A stretch of 64,000 bases of DNA from Paenibacillus sp. DCT19 (GTDB lineage Bacteria; Bacillota; Bacilli; Paenibacillales; Paenibacillaceae). The notes beneath the pieces are model-generated. The model saw only the letters and a list, made by a program, of their open reading frames with translations. It did no database searches and was not told the origin of the DNA. This document shows positions 17,568 through 27,327 of the stretch, in pieces. Positions within the stretch are counted from its first letter, which is position 1. Each line of letters begins with the position of its first letter. The DNA is taken from positions 3,173,501 to 3,237,500 of the forward strand of contig NZ_CP029639.1 of NCBI RefSeq assembly GCF_003268635.1, in the 5' to 3' direction. The position numbers and the translations under genes were made by a program.

Positions 17568-18866
17568 ATGGACAACTGGTTCAAACTGAAAGAAAGAGGC
17601 ACGACTGTTTCAACAGAAATTATTGCAGGGATTACGACATTCTTCACGATGGTATACATAGTGATTGTAAACCCAGGAATTCTAAGCAGCACGGGTATGG
17701 ACTTTAATGGTGTATTTATTGCGACTATTCTGGCAAGTATTGTTGCAACTCTAATTATGGGAATCTGGTCTAACTACCCGATTGTCTTGGCACCAGGAAT
17801 GGGTCTTAATGCATTCTTTGCCTACAGTGTCGTTTCTGGATATGGCGTTTCTTGGCAGGTTGCACTTGGAGCGGTATTCATTGCGGGGATTTTGTTCATT
17901 ATTTTATCAATCACTTCGTTCCGTTACATGTTGCTGGATGCTATTCCAGCGAGCTTAAAACATGCAATCACAGCAGGGATTGGTTTGTTTATTACAACGG
18001 TGGGTTTGCAAAATTCGGGCATCATTACCGATTCTGAATCGAATCTGATTACAATCGGAAACTTAGCAGAGCCAATGACGTATCTGACGATTATCGGATT
18101 AATTATCACGGTTGTTCTGATGGCTTACAATGTTAAAGGCTATTTATTCATCGGTATGGTGGTTACCGCGATACTTGCCTGGATCTTAGGACTATTTCAG
18201 ATGCCAGAAACGATCGTATCCATGCCGCAAGGACTTGGGACGACAGCATTCCAACTCGATCTGGCAGGGGTCTTCTCGAATGGCTTGTACACGATTATAT
18301 TCACATTCCTATTGATCACGTTGTTTGATACAACGGGTACGATGCTTGGTGTGGCTGAACAAGCAGGTCTGCTCAAGGATGGCAAATTTCCACGTTCTCG
18401 TGGAGCGTTACTGGCAGATGCGGTTGGTACAACAACGGGTTCATTGTTGGGAACAAGTCCAACATCCGCATATATTGAGTCCAGCACAGGGGTAGCGGCA
18501 GGAGGCAGAACGGGATTAACCGCAATTACAGTGAGTGTGTTGCTTGCCGTGACGTTGTTCTTCGCACCAATCGTAAGTGTGATCTCCGGCATTCCGGCGA
18601 TTACTTCGCCAGCACTCATTATTGTCGGATACTTTATGATTAATGTTATCAGTAAAATTGATTGGAAGGATCTCGAAGAAGCATTCCCGGCCTTCCTCAT
18701 TATCATTTTGACTCCGCTAACGCATAGTATTGCGACAGGTATCGGTATTGGTTTTATCTTCTATCCAGTGCTCAAGCTGCTTCGTGGCAAAGGCAAAGAC
18801 GTACACCCGATATTCTACATTTTTGCAGTCTTGTTCTTCATCCAGCTCGTGTTCCTCGATCACTAA
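17568..18866 (+). CDS. NCS2 purine permease (AzgA/PbuG type)
   Basis: About 432 residues with 12 or more membrane segments. The motifs GITTFFTMVYIVIVNP, LAPGMGLNAFFAY and GTSPTSAYIESSTGVAAGGRTG are hallmarks of the adenine/guanine/hypoxanthine permease branch (AzgA, PbuG, PbuO). It would import purine bases by proton symport for salvage. The start used here is the ATG at 17568; a TTG-type extension to 17550 is possible. Two PurR boxes and an attenuator-like leader precede it. Confidence 0.9.
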   Translation: MDNWFKLKERGTTVSTEIIAGITTFFTMVYIVIVNPGILSSTGMDFNGVFIATILASIVATLIMGIWSNYPIVLAPGMGLNAFFAYSVVSGYGVSWQVALGAVFIAGILFIILSITSFRYMLLDAIPASLKHAITAGIGLFITTVGLQNSGIITDSESNLITIGNLAEPMTYLTIIGLIITVVLMAYNVKGYLFIGMVVTAILAWILGLFQMPETIVSMPQGLGTTAFQLDLAGVFSNGLYTIIFTFLLITLFDTTGTMLGVAEQAGLLKDGKFPRSRGALLADAVGTTTGSLLGTSPTSAYIESSTGVAAGGRTGLTAITVSVLLAVTLFFAPIVSVISGIPAITSPALIIVGYFMINVISKIDWKDLEEAFPAFLIIILTPLTHSIATGIGIGFIFYPVLKLLRGKGKDVHPIFYIFAVLFFIQLVFLDH

Positions 18867-18880
18867 ACGATGTCATGCTT

Positions 18881-18918
18881 AAGGAGAATTGCTTGTACAC
18901 AGGCAGTTCTCCTTTTTT
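18881..18918 (+). terminator. Terminator after the purine permease gene
   Basis: AAGGAGAATTGC pairs with GCAGTTCTCCTT (18881-18892 and 18903-18914), followed by T residues. Confidence 0.85.
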
Positions 18919-19038
18919 ATATGCATTTTTTGGCTTGTTCATATTCAGTTCATATTCCCGTCACGAAGGGGACATCTTGCGTAAGTATACTTTGAAATGT
19001 GGATTCAAAATACTCTTTTTGAACCAATTCTTTACATA

Positions 19039-19056
19039 ATGTTGCCATGGTAACAT
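19039..19056. promoter_or_regulatory. Palindrome upstream of tandem hydrolases
   Basis: ATGTTGCCATGGTAACAT is an 18-base palindrome with one mismatched pair, 23 bases before the start of the first hydrolase and close to its presumed promoter. It resembles a repressor operator; no regulator gene is adjacent. Confidence 0.5.
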
Positions 19057-19079
19057 GACAGATATAAGGACAGGAGAAG

Positions 19080-20063
19080 ATGAACGTGGCAGAAACAGTA
19101 GAAAACAAAGCAGGAACAAAAGGTCGTAAGAAACGGAAATTATGGTTGAAAATCATTGGAGGTATTGTCGGAGCGTTCGTACTGTTCTTGGGCATTACGT
19201 TTATCGTAAATATGATCAGTACCAGTATGGAGAAAGATAAAATTGAATCATATGGTCAATATGTTGAAGTGGATGGAAAGAAAATGAATGTATCTATTCA
19301 AGGCAGCGGTGAGCAAACCATCGTACTCCTGCCAGGTCAAGGAACGCCGTCACCGGTACTTGATTTCAAATTGTTGATTGATGAATTAACACCGAGCTAC
19401 AAAGTGGTGGCAATCGAGCCTTTTGGTTATGGATTGAGTGATAAAACCGAGAAGGAGCGGACGACAGCGAATATCGTTAGTGAAATTCACGAGGCAGTGC
19501 AACAGCTCGGCATTGACCGTTATGTATTGATGGGGCATTCCATCACGGGATTATACGGAGTTACTTATGTGAACAATTATCCGGATGAGGTGCTTGCTTT
19601 TATTGGTATCGATAGCAGTGTACCCAATCAACCCGGTATGGATGTCAAATTGCCTCTGAAATCGATGCAGTTTCTTCAAACATCAGGTCTGATGAGATTA
19701 ATCAAAAAAGTGAGCGGGGATTCATATAAATCGCTTGCATATGATGAGCATACCAAAGAGCAGATGAACCTAATCTCTAATCAAGTCTCAAGTAATGATA
19801 CGATGATCGATGAGCTCAAGCATCTGGGTTCCAATTTCAAAAATAGCGAAAAACTCACCTATCCGAGTGATCTGCCTGTGCTACTCTTCGTGCAATCCAA
19901 TAACGAACATAATCCACAGTGGATTCCGCTACACGAGGAGCAGGCCAAACATTCTGTACAGGGCAAAATGATTCCAATGGAGGGTTCTCATTACCTGCAT
20001 CATACGAAATTCAAAGAGATCGCTACAGAATTCAAAGCGTATATGAAAGAAATCTCACTATAA
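19080..20063 (+). CDS. Membrane-anchored alpha/beta hydrolase, copy 1
   Basis: 327 residues. A basic N-terminus and one membrane segment (about 24-46) precede an alpha/beta hydrolase fold. The nucleophile elbow is GHSITG (near residue 156) and the late histidine is in EGSHYLHH (near 302). The hydrolase domain should face outside the membrane. It is followed by a close paralog after 73 bases (both share ESYGQ/EPYGQ, EPFGYGLSD and the YVNxYPxEV region), so the two arose by tandem duplication. Substrate unknown; proline iminopeptidase-like or esterase activity is possible. Confidence 0.8.
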   Translation: MNVAETVENKAGTKGRKKRKLWLKIIGGIVGAFVLFLGITFIVNMISTSMEKDKIESYGQYVEVDGKKMNVSIQGSGEQTIVLLPGQGTPSPVLDFKLLIDELTPSYKVVAIEPFGYGLSDKTEKERTTANIVSEIHEAVQQLGIDRYVLMGHSITGLYGVTYVNNYPDEVLAFIGIDSSVPNQPGMDVKLPLKSMQFLQTSGLMRLIKKVSGDSYKSLAYDEHTKEQMNLISNQVSSNDTMIDELKHLGSNFKNSEKLTYPSDLPVLLFVQSNNEHNPQWIPLHEEQAKHSVQGKMIPMEGSHYLHHTKFKEIATEFKAYMKEISL

Positions 20064-20136
20064 GTGGAAGCATAAATTATAGGAATCCTGACCGTTGATC
20101 GTATGTATGCGATTAGCGGTTTCTTTAGAGGAGTTG

Positions 20137-21132
20137 ATGAGTTTGAAACCATCCGTAGTGAAGGAAGGAAGACAACGCAGTAAAACCAAGAGAGTGTTAT
20201 ATATTTTACTTAAAATATTCGCTGCAATCCTTATAGCCATAGTACTGTTTATCGCTGGTGTGTACACGTATAATCAAATCGCTAGTCATTCAGAACAGAA
20301 GAGGATTGAACCCTATGGACAACAAGTGTCTGTGGACGGAAAACAGATGAATGTACTCATTCAAGGAGAAGGTGAGGAGACCGTAGTCATCCTCCCTGGT
20401 TATGGCAATGCGGCACCTGGACTTGATTTTGAGCCACTGTTATCAGAGTTAACACCTTATTATAAAGTTGTTGTTCTTGAGCCCTTTGGCTATGGACTGA
20501 GCGATCAGACGGATAAGGAACGTTCCACGGAACAGATCGTAAGTGAAATTCATCAAGCTTTACAAAGCCTTCAGATTAATCGTTATATTCTAATGGCTCA
20601 CTCCATTTCTGGGCTATACAGTCTGGATTATGTGAACCAATATCCTGAGGAAGTAAGTGCGTACATCGGCCTGGATAGCAGTGTTCCAACACTGAGCGAA
20701 CAGAAAATTGATTCATCCGTGACTCAGCAGATTAAATGGTTCCGTAATTTGGGCTTTCCCCGCATCCAATTGATGCTGAGCGATGACCCATATGAAGATC
20801 TGCCTTATGATGAAGAAACGAAAGAACAATTGCAAATATTGAGACAAAAAAATATGTATAACACGACGCAATTAAATGAAGCTGTGAGTATGTATTCGAA
20901 CTTTCAATCAGCAGCACAATTATCTTTTCCACCCAATCTACCTGTCCAGCTCTTCGTTCAAGCCAATCATCCGGTAGTGCCGGAGTGGGTACCTGAACAT
21001 GAGAAGCAGTTAGCGAATTCTGTTCATGCAGAGATGGTGTTATTGGAGGCAGGGCATTATTTATATCGAACCCATGCCAAAGAGATTGCTGCAAAAGTAA
21101 GAGAGTTTACAGGAGCATTAACGGTACAATGA
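20137..21132 (+). CDS. Membrane-anchored alpha/beta hydrolase, copy 2
   Basis: About 331 residues, same layout as the upstream paralog: basic start, one membrane segment (about 22-44), hydrolase domain. The nucleophile elbow is AHSISG instead of GHSITG, so the first glycine is replaced by alanine; the late histidine is kept in EAGHYLYR. The ATG at 20137 is chosen because AGAGGAG lies 5-6 bases upstream. It is probably cotranscribed with copy 1, since no terminator lies between them. Confidence 0.8.
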   Translation: MSLKPSVVKEGRQRSKTKRVLYILLKIFAAILIAIVLFIAGVYTYNQIASHSEQKRIEPYGQQVSVDGKQMNVLIQGEGEETVVILPGYGNAAPGLDFEPLLSELTPYYKVVVLEPFGYGLSDQTDKERSTEQIVSEIHQALQSLQINRYILMAHSISGLYSLDYVNQYPEEVSAYIGLDSSVPTLSEQKIDSSVTQQIKWFRNLGFPRIQLMLSDDPYEDLPYDEETKEQLQILRQKNMYNTTQLNEAVSMYSNFQSAAQLSFPPNLPVQLFVQANHPVVPEWVPEHEKQLANSVHAEMVLLEAGHYLYRTHAKEIAAKVREFTGALTVQ

Positions 21133-21173
21133 TTTTGAGCATGTGATCCCAGATGAATAGGCAACAAAACAGG

Positions 21174-21218
21174 AACGGACGGCTCGCATGTCTTCACTTG
21201 CGGCTCGTTCGTTTTTTA
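21174..21218 (+). terminator. Terminator after the hydrolase pair
   Basis: AACGGACG...CGCA (21174-21188) pairs with TGCG...CGTTCGTT (about 21199-21213), followed by six T residues. Confidence 0.65.
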
Positions 21219-21321
21219 TATTTAAAATTAATGATTGTAATTTTCATAGGTTCAACTTTAAAATATAACGATGTGTATCAATTTATTTAAAAATATAGAT
21301 GAAGTGGAGACTCTAGGAATC

Positions 21322-22533
21322 ATGACAAAAAGAAAGCAATGGAATGTGATTGGTCTAGCTCTATTATTGGGCGTATTTTCAACGTTAGGACCATTTACAA
21401 TCGATATGTATTTACCGGCGTTTCCCGAAATTGCAGCCATGTTCAACACCAATGCATCGCTGGTTCAATTCAGTCTTACGGCTTGTTTGTTGGGGTTAGG
21501 TGTAGGACAGCTCGTTGTGGGGCCGATCAGTGATGCTCATGGTAGACGTAAACCTTTATTGATCTCAATGGCAGCTTATATTATCTGCTCGTTAGCATGT
21601 GCGTACTCTCCTAGCATTGGCATGTTAATTTTGTTCCGTTTCACACAAGGATTTGCTGCTTCCGCAGGGATCGTTATTTCTCGCGCTATTGCTCGTGACT
21701 TGTATAGTGGTCATGAACTGACTAAATTTTTCTCTCTATTATTGCTCGTAGGAAATCTCGGCCCTTTGGCAGCTCCAATTGCAGGTAGTGGGGTGCTCAC
21801 GTTCACATCGTGGCCGGGTGTGTTTATTTCCCTCGCGATCCTCGGCGTTTTCTTGTACATCATGACGCAATGGCGTCTTAAAGAGACGAATCCACCTGAA
21901 AAGCGCGTCGCGCCTAATTTTAAACTTCAACTTCGTGGTTATGGTACAATGCTGCGTGATCGCAAGTTTGTTGGTTACATGCTGGCACAAGGTATTATGA
22001 CCGCTGGGGTATTCGCATATGTGGCAGGTACACCGTTTATTTACCAGAACATATACGGCGTAAGCCCGACCGTATTCTCCATATTGTTCGCATCGAATGG
22101 AATTAGCTTAATCATTGGCTCGCAGATTGTGGGACGCATGTCACACCGTATTCCTGAGCAGACGCTTCTATTATCCGGACTGTGGCTTGCGCTCATATCA
22201 AGTGTTGTCGTTGTTGCGGTAACGATTGCTCAAGGGCCACTGTTTGCTCTGGTTATCCCATTGTTCTTCTTCGTATGTTCGATAGGTATTACGTCAACTG
22301 CAGCATTCCCGCTCGCTATGGAAAGCCAATCCAAAATGGCTGGTAGTGCAGCAGCGCTTCTAGGTGTCGTACCTTTTGTATTAGGAGCTTTGGTTGCTCC
22401 AATCGTGGGTATTGCGGGAGAGGACACGGCTGTTCCGCTCGGACTTACGTTGTTAGGAACGAGTATTGTCGCAGTTGTTACTTACTTTGTGCTAGTAGCG
22501 AAAAAAGGCCAGGACTCCGCTCAAACCCATTAA
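21322..22533 (+). CDS. Bcr/CflA-type multidrug efflux MFS transporter
   Basis: About 403 residues and 12 membrane segments. The DHA1 Bcr/CflA signature is clear: FTIDMYLPAFPEI in the first segment, VGPISDAHGRRKPLL in loop 2-3 and RFTQGFAASAGIVISRAIARDL in segment 4-5. Such pumps export drugs (bicyclomycin, chloramphenicol) or dipeptides using the proton gradient. The ATG at 21322 starts the conserved part; the longer frame from 21271 adds a hydrophilic extension without a ribosome site. Confidence 0.88.
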   Translation: MTKRKQWNVIGLALLLGVFSTLGPFTIDMYLPAFPEIAAMFNTNASLVQFSLTACLLGLGVGQLVVGPISDAHGRRKPLLISMAAYIICSLACAYSPSIGMLILFRFTQGFAASAGIVISRAIARDLYSGHELTKFFSLLLLVGNLGPLAAPIAGSGVLTFTSWPGVFISLAILGVFLYIMTQWRLKETNPPEKRVAPNFKLQLRGYGTMLRDRKFVGYMLAQGIMTAGVFAYVAGTPFIYQNIYGVSPTVFSILFASNGISLIIGSQIVGRMSHRIPEQTLLLSGLWLALISSVVVVAVTIAQGPLFALVIPLFFFVCSIGITSTAAFPLAMESQSKMAGSAAALLGVVPFVLGALVAPIVGIAGEDTAVPLGLTLLGTSIVAVVTYFVLVAKKGQDSAQTH

Positions 22534-22734
22534 GCATTATTTGTGAATTGTACTAATTTTCAATTGTAAAATTTGTCTTTGGATAGTGTAATAGTGCGGA
22601 TAAATGAATCAAGCATGAGTGATCTGCTGATTCTTAATCCGCACTCATTTTCATTAAAGCTTAAGTATAGACTGATGAATCAACTCGTATCCCTCTAAAA
22701 CTCTCCCATACATATGATAGATTAACAACTTCAT

Positions 22735-23682
22735 TTAAACTGATTCTCCACGAACACGCGTCTTACTCACAGATTTACGCTGGAAAAGGTTATTTTGGAT
22801 TAATGCAAAAATGACCAGCAATGCACCATAAAATTCGTTAAGACTGACCGAATAGCCTTGAAACGACATCACGACAAAAGTGGTCACAGGAACCAAGCTG
22901 ATAAACAAGATGCCGTTAACAGGTGAGAGCATTTTCATTCCTGCATTCCAGCTTAATAAAGCGATCGTTCCAGGGAAAAAAATCATAAATAACATCTCGT
23001 ATTTAATGGACAACAAGTCATTCCAGTGGGGCGCGGGAAGCCATTGCAACAGCGTGGCCGATGTTACGATGACGAACGAAACGACCGTTCCCAGCAGGCA
23101 AGTCAGTGTAGAATATCTCAGTACAGACCACTGGGGAAAGGAACCCCCTCCGAGTGAATAAACAACCCAGCCTATCGCTCCCATAAAGATCAGTAATACA
23201 GGAAGAAGATGATCTCGTGCCATCATGAAAAATGAAAGATTGCCATTGGTGATCACAAGTAAAGCTCCGATCAGAGCAATGGTCATGCTGGTCAGTGTGG
23301 CTTTAGCTGGTGTGCTTTTGGTTCGATACCAGAGGATCACAATCGTAATCATTGGCATTAGCGCTTCCATAATTGAGGCTACAATTGTACCTGACTCTCC
23401 CATCAGATCTTGTCCAGAGAAAATCATGAAATTATATAATGTGAATCCCATCGTTCCATAAAACAACAGCTTGCGGCTGAGACCCTCAAACCGAAATGCC
23501 TGCTTTCCTTCCTTAAAATACAGCAATACAACAAGAATAATGGTGACAAATAAATAGCGGTAAAACGAAAAATATAGTGGGTCCATTCGTTGTAATGCAC
23601 TGTGTGCCACTGGAAACATAGCTCCCCATGACATACTGGCAATCAGACATAACAACGTCCCTATTCCAACCTTCTTACTCAT
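22735..23682 (-). CDS. EamA/DMT family exporter
   Basis: About 315 residues with ten membrane segments in two EamA repeats. Members export amino acids, metabolites or drugs. The start at 23682 is supported by GGGAGGAT six bases upstream; the frame extends to 23775 without a ribosome site. It is divergent from a LysR gene at 23850, the usual arrangement for a LysR-controlled exporter. Confidence 0.85.
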   Translation of the reverse strand: MSKKVGIGTLLCLIASMSWGAMFPVAHSALQRMDPLYFSFYRYLFVTIILVVLLYFKEGKQAFRFEGLSRKLLFYGTMGFTLYNFMIFSGQDLMGESGTIVASIMEALMPMITIVILWYRTKSTPAKATLTSMTIALIGALLVITNGNLSFFMMARDHLLPVLLIFMGAIGWVVYSLGGGSFPQWSVLRYSTLTCLLGTVVSFVIVTSATLLQWLPAPHWNDLLSIKYEMLFMIFFPGTIALLSWNAGMKMLSPVNGILFISLVPVTTFVVMSFQGYSVSLNEFYGALLVIFALIQNNLFQRKSVSKTRVRGESV

Positions 23683-23849
23683 TTGTATCCTCCCTAATGC
23701 TATCAATTCAACGTGATTTATGTTACGTGACAGGCGAGAAGGAGTAAAATGATTGTAAATGCTATTTATCATCATTTAAAATGATACTTATACGAGCTTG
23801 ATATGATCGATAAATACAAGATGGACGAGACTGAGATGGGGGAAGAGCA

Positions 23850-24692
23850 ATGGACATCAATGACCTACGAATCTTCAAAACGGTCGCAACGCGAGGGAGT
23901 GTAAGTCAGGCCGCCTTGGACTTGAACTATGTTCAGTCTAATGTTACCGCCAGAATCAAACAGCTTGAAGCTGAATTACAGACGGCATTATTTGTTAGAC
24001 ACAAACGCGGAATGATCTTAAACTCAGAAGGCAAGCGATTGATGGAATATACGGAAGAGATTCTGACGAAGTTCGACGAAATCCAATATGCTTTTCAAAC
24101 TACGGAAGACCCTCGGGGGATTCTTAACATCGGGATTGTGGATACGTTGACGAATTTACCTGGCATATTGTCGCCATACATTGATAGATATCCTCGTGTT
24201 GAACTCTCCTTACATGCAGGCGTTAGCGAAAATCTGTTTCAAGATGTGTTGAATTCCAGGCTGGATGGTGCATTTATGACGGGGCCAGTCAATCATCCGT
24301 TGATTGAAACACATCATGTTTTTGATGAAGAATTAATTATCGTTAGCAAAAGTGATCAATTTGATATCGAACACGCTTCAACCATACCATTGTTGTTATT
24401 CAACCAAGGCTGTGGTTATCGAGAAAGGCTGGAAAGCTGGTTAAGATCAGAGGGCATTATGCCTCGTAAAGTGATGTCATTTGGCACCTTCGAAACGATC
24501 ATGGGAAGTGTTGCTGCCGGCATTGGCATCACTATCGCCCCCAAATCGTCAACTCGTACATGGATTGATGCTGGAAAGTTGTATGGGTACGATATCCCTG
24601 AAGAATTTAATAAGATCTCTACCGTATTCATCCGAAGAAACGATATTTATTACACGAATACACTCCAATCGTTTGTTCAGACATTGCCGTAA
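23850..24692 (+). CDS. LysR family transcriptional regulator
   Basis: 280 residues. The N-terminal winged helix covers residues 1-60 (TRGSVSQAALDLNYVQSNVTARIKQLE is split by the usual LysR spacing), followed by a two-lobed inducer-binding domain. A GGGGGAAG ribosome site precedes the ATG. It is divergent from the EamA exporter and probably controls it. It resembles the CzcR/YwfK-like group of Bacillus LysR proteins, but the inducer is unknown. Confidence 0.87.
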   Translation: MDINDLRIFKTVATRGSVSQAALDLNYVQSNVTARIKQLEAELQTALFVRHKRGMILNSEGKRLMEYTEEILTKFDEIQYAFQTTEDPRGILNIGIVDTLTNLPGILSPYIDRYPRVELSLHAGVSENLFQDVLNSRLDGAFMTGPVNHPLIETHHVFDEELIIVSKSDQFDIEHASTIPLLLFNQGCGYRERLESWLRSEGIMPRKVMSFGTFETIMGSVAAGIGITIAPKSSTRTWIDAGKLYGYDIPEEFNKISTVFIRRNDIYYTNTLQSFVQTLP

Positions 24693-24762
24693 TGAGCAAG
24701 GGCGGTGGTTCATTGTGCCATACACTCGAACCAGAGGACCTTTCTGCTGTCAGATTATTGTC

Positions 24763-24792
24763 TTTACTTACATATGGAATGAGGCGTATAAT
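24763..24792 (+). promoter_or_regulatory. Promoter of the rarD-like gene
   Basis: TTTACT (24763-24768) and TATAAT (24787-24792) with an 18-base spacer, 41 bases before the start codon. Confidence 0.5.
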
Positions 24793-24833
24793 CCGTTCAG
24801 ACATCATAGAGAGAAAAGAGGAATTCATTCGTT

Positions 24834-25711
24834 ATGAACAACGGTTTGGTTAACGCTATTATTGCGTATATCATGTGGGGGTTCTCCCGCTTTATTGGAA
24901 GTTGTTTAATCATGTGCCGGCAGGTGAGATTCTGTCGCATCGGGTAGTCTGGTCATTTGTATTCATGGGTATTCTTGTCGCGATTCAGCGCCGCTGGGGC
25001 GAGATGAAACGGATTATGGCTAATCGTTCGCAACTGTTAGCACTCACCGCCAGCGGGTTGTTGATCGCTGCCAACTGGCTGATCTTCATCTGGGCAGTTA
25101 ACAACGGGCATGTGGTGGAGACAAGCCTAGGTTACTACTTGAACCCGCTATTGAACGTGCTGTTAGCGGTGTTGTTCCTTCGTGAGAAGCCCAATCGGGG
25201 TCAATGGCTCGCCATTGCTATTGCTGGAATAGCAGTGCTCATCATTGCGATCGACTACGGGCGCTTCCCGTGGGTTGCAATCTCCTTAGCTGTATCCTTT
25301 GGGTTATATGGCCTAGCGAAGAAGAAAATCAAGCAAGATGCTTCAGTTGGTTTGCTTTCAGAGACGGCTGTCGTTCTACCCATTGCACTGGGTTACTGGA
25401 TTTACTTGGGGATTGTCGAGAAGACAACGGCTTGGACGCTGCCGACACCGATGTTCCTTGAATTACTTCTTTCTGGAATCGTAACGGCGTTGCCGTTGTT
25501 GTTCTTTGCCCGGGCAGCTGCACGGTTGTCACTATCTACACTTGGATTCGTGCAATACATTGGACCAACGATCATGCTGGTACTCAGCGTATTTGTGTTT
25601 AAAGAAGCCGTATCACCGGTTCTACTTGTTGGCTTCGGATTCATTTGGATTGCACTCATCGTTTATGCTACGGCATCGATTCGTGCCACTAAACTCGCTA
25701 AGGTAAACTAA
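24834..25711 (+). pseudogene. rarD: RarD-like EamA transporter with a frameshift near the start
   Basis: The ATG at 24834 opens a frame encoding the expected RarD N-terminus (AAYxxWG-type: AIIAYIMWG), but after the run of five G residues at 24877-24881 the protein continues in another frame (GVLPLYWKLFNHVPAGEILSHR and on to 25711). One additional G would restore a continuous protein of about 292 residues with ten membrane segments. RarD proteins are predicted permeases of the DMT superfamily. The rest of the gene is intact and shows no decay, so a base-calling error or a very recent mutation is likely. Confidence 0.8.
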
Positions 25712-25734
25712 GACTAGATGCATCATAACATCTC

Positions 25735-25775
25735 AATGGCTCACTCCGCATAATCAGCGAAGTGAGTCATTTTTT
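25735..25775 (+). terminator. Terminator after the rarD-like gene
   Basis: AATGGCTCACTCCGC pairs with GCGAAGTGAGTCATT (25735-25749 and 25757-25771), followed by T residues. Confidence 0.85.
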
Positions 25776-25929
25776 GTTGTAAGCCCCTGTTAGTCTAAAT
25801 AGGACTAATAGGTAAAGTACGTTTTTTATCATTATAAGAAATTGTTGAGATGGGCAATCCAACAAAAATTGAGATGTGTACTTTATATTATAATCTACTT
25901 TATAAAATTGTTCTAAAGGTGGGACAGCT

Positions 25930-26212
25930 ATGCTTCATAATATAGAAAAAGTACAAATAACAGTTTCCAAAATTAACACACTTTGTGTAATTAACGGTTG
26001 GCATTCAATACCCCGTATACAAGTTTGAGACAAGGATGTTTCATTCGACGGGCACATGATGTGTTTCTGAAAATATGAAAAACAAAAGTAAAATTTCCTC
26101 GGGAAAGTTCCTACTCAAGTTAAGTCAACAGGAGTGCAAGAATTTAGTAGAGAAAATATTACATACACCTTTGTCTACTTTCTTTAATACCGGCGGTGTT
26201 CTCTTTAAGTAG
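25930..26212 (+). pseudogene. Remnant of an unrecognised small gene
   Basis: An ATG at 25930 with AAGGTGG upstream opens a 32-codon frame that stops at 26026-26028. Readable coding sense continues past the stop (DKDVSFDGHMMCF), and from 26075 a 45-codon stretch in another frame (ending HTPLSTFFNTGGVLFK at 26212) looks like a genuine C-terminus. Read together they suggest a protein of about 95 residues broken by a stop and a frameshift. The family is not recognised. The region is AT-rich compared with its surroundings. Confidence 0.4.
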
Positions 26213-26227
26213 GAGAGGTAAAAAATA

Positions 26228-26618
26228 GTGGAGACGTTAAATTATATTATAAGTCCCTTTTACCATTGGAGATCGGTGGAATCCTGAAAATTATGGTGAA
26301 CAATAGACTAGAATTGATCGACTGCGACGACTTGACGAAACTATGATCTGTTCACAGGACTTGAGATTCAATTCTTAGGTCAGGAGTTCAAATCACCTGT
26401 TTTTTTCAGAAGTGGTTAACGAGTGGGAAACACATCAAGATTTCTTAGATGAATTACAATCTACATTCAGCATTTTAAGTCTCGGTCCTGACTTATAACT
26501 CACATTTGTTGGCATTGAAAAATTGGAGGATAGTGATGCAGACTTGTGAGAGTAGCTTAGCGAATATTGGCTAGAAAACTTTTTTATTATTGATCAGTTT
26601 ATCGTTAGTACCTTTTGA
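26228..26618 (+). pseudogene. Multiply broken gene remnant, possibly a small immunity-like protein
   Basis: A GTG at 26228 with GGAGAGG upstream starts METLNYIISPFYHW, after which coding sense jumps among frames: DRWNPENYGEQ, GLEIQFLGQEFKSPVFF, EVVNEWETHQDFLDELQ with STFSILSLGPDL, and finally EYWLENFFIIDQFIVSTF ending at 26618. At least four frame changes or stops are present, so this is true decay and not one base-call error. Size and composition resemble small acidic immunity proteins of polymorphic toxin systems, but I do not recognise the family. Confidence 0.5.
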
Positions 26619-26686
26619 ATTCGAGTTGACTATATTATTTATGATATAATATTTTTATTGGCGTAGGGGAAAGAGGTGAAATCGCT

Positions 26687-26971
26687 TTGAATGAACCAGT
26701 TGCAACGGATGAGCTCATGATACTCATTCCGAATCTAGCATCACAAGGTAACATCGAGTTATCTTTCCATGCTGAACAGAGGCTTAATCAGCCAGATAGA
26801 AATTTCACTTTTGAAAAATTGTTATTGATACTTAAAAATCCCAAGACAATTACGACTGAATGGGATGAGAAAAGGGGGGAATACAAGTATAAAGTAAAAG
26901 GAAGAAGACGCCACGCTGTAGTAACGCTTATTGTCAGCAATACATATATCAATGTGGTCACGGTGTTTTAA
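26687..26971 (+). CDS. DUF4258-like small protein
   Basis: 94 residues starting at TTG with AAGAGGTG upstream. The pattern ELSFHAEQRL near residue 25, then LKNPKTITTEWDEKRGEYKYKVKGRRRHAVVTLI and a terminal beta-strand VNVVTVF-like end, fits the DUF4258 fold (segments quoted here are broken up in the family alignment). The fold is related to the RelE/BrnT toxin superfamily, so a toxin role is possible but unproven. A small acidic protein follows at 27076. It lies in the AT-rich decay zone. Confidence 0.6.
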   Translation: MNEPVATDELMILIPNLASQGNIELSFHAEQRLNQPDRNFTFEKLLLILKNPKTITTEWDEKRGEYKYKVKGRRRHAVVTLIVSNTYINVVTVF

Positions 26972-27075
26972 AGCCGTGACTGCAATTTTCTTAATTATTA
27001 CATAACTGTAGGGTATAATATAAGATGGTTGTTAGGTTTGATTCTAATCAAGGTACATATCAGGAGGTAGGAATC

Positions 27076-27327
27076 ATGTCAGATTTCAAAGAGGCTCATA
27101 ATAATGACAAGCTATTCAAGCAAAATTTAATTAGTGAGTTCATTTCAACTGAAAAACAGAATGATTATAATAAAGCAGTGGAATATTCAATTGATGACTT
27201 AATGGAAGTAATAGAGGCAGTAAAGGATAAAAGCGGTATATTTGACACTGATCAAAAAATAGAAGATCAACTCAAAATTTTCTTAGAAGAACATACTGTA
27301 AGATTATTAAATATAATTAAAAAATAG
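27076..27327 (+). CDS. Small acidic helical protein, unknown
   Basis: 83 residues, strongly helical and acidic, with GGAGGTAGG upstream of the ATG at 27076 (an in-frame extension to 27025 lacks a ribosome site). No known family recognised. It follows the DUF4258 gene by 104 bases. A promoter-like TATAAT (about 27016-27021) lies between the two, so they may be separate units. Confidence 0.5.
   Translation: MSDFKEAHNNDKLFKQNLISEFISTEKQNDYNKAVEYSIDDLMEVIEAVKDKSGIFDTDQKIEDQLKIFLEEHTVRLLNIIKK

Noticed and set aside
18197..18706. A 169-codon frame opposite the purine permease
   Set aside because: It is the antisense of a well-supported membrane protein, with no start signal.
22735..22800. Frame shift in the EamA exporter
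   Set aside because: The frame is continuous from a good start to the stop with ten membrane segments.
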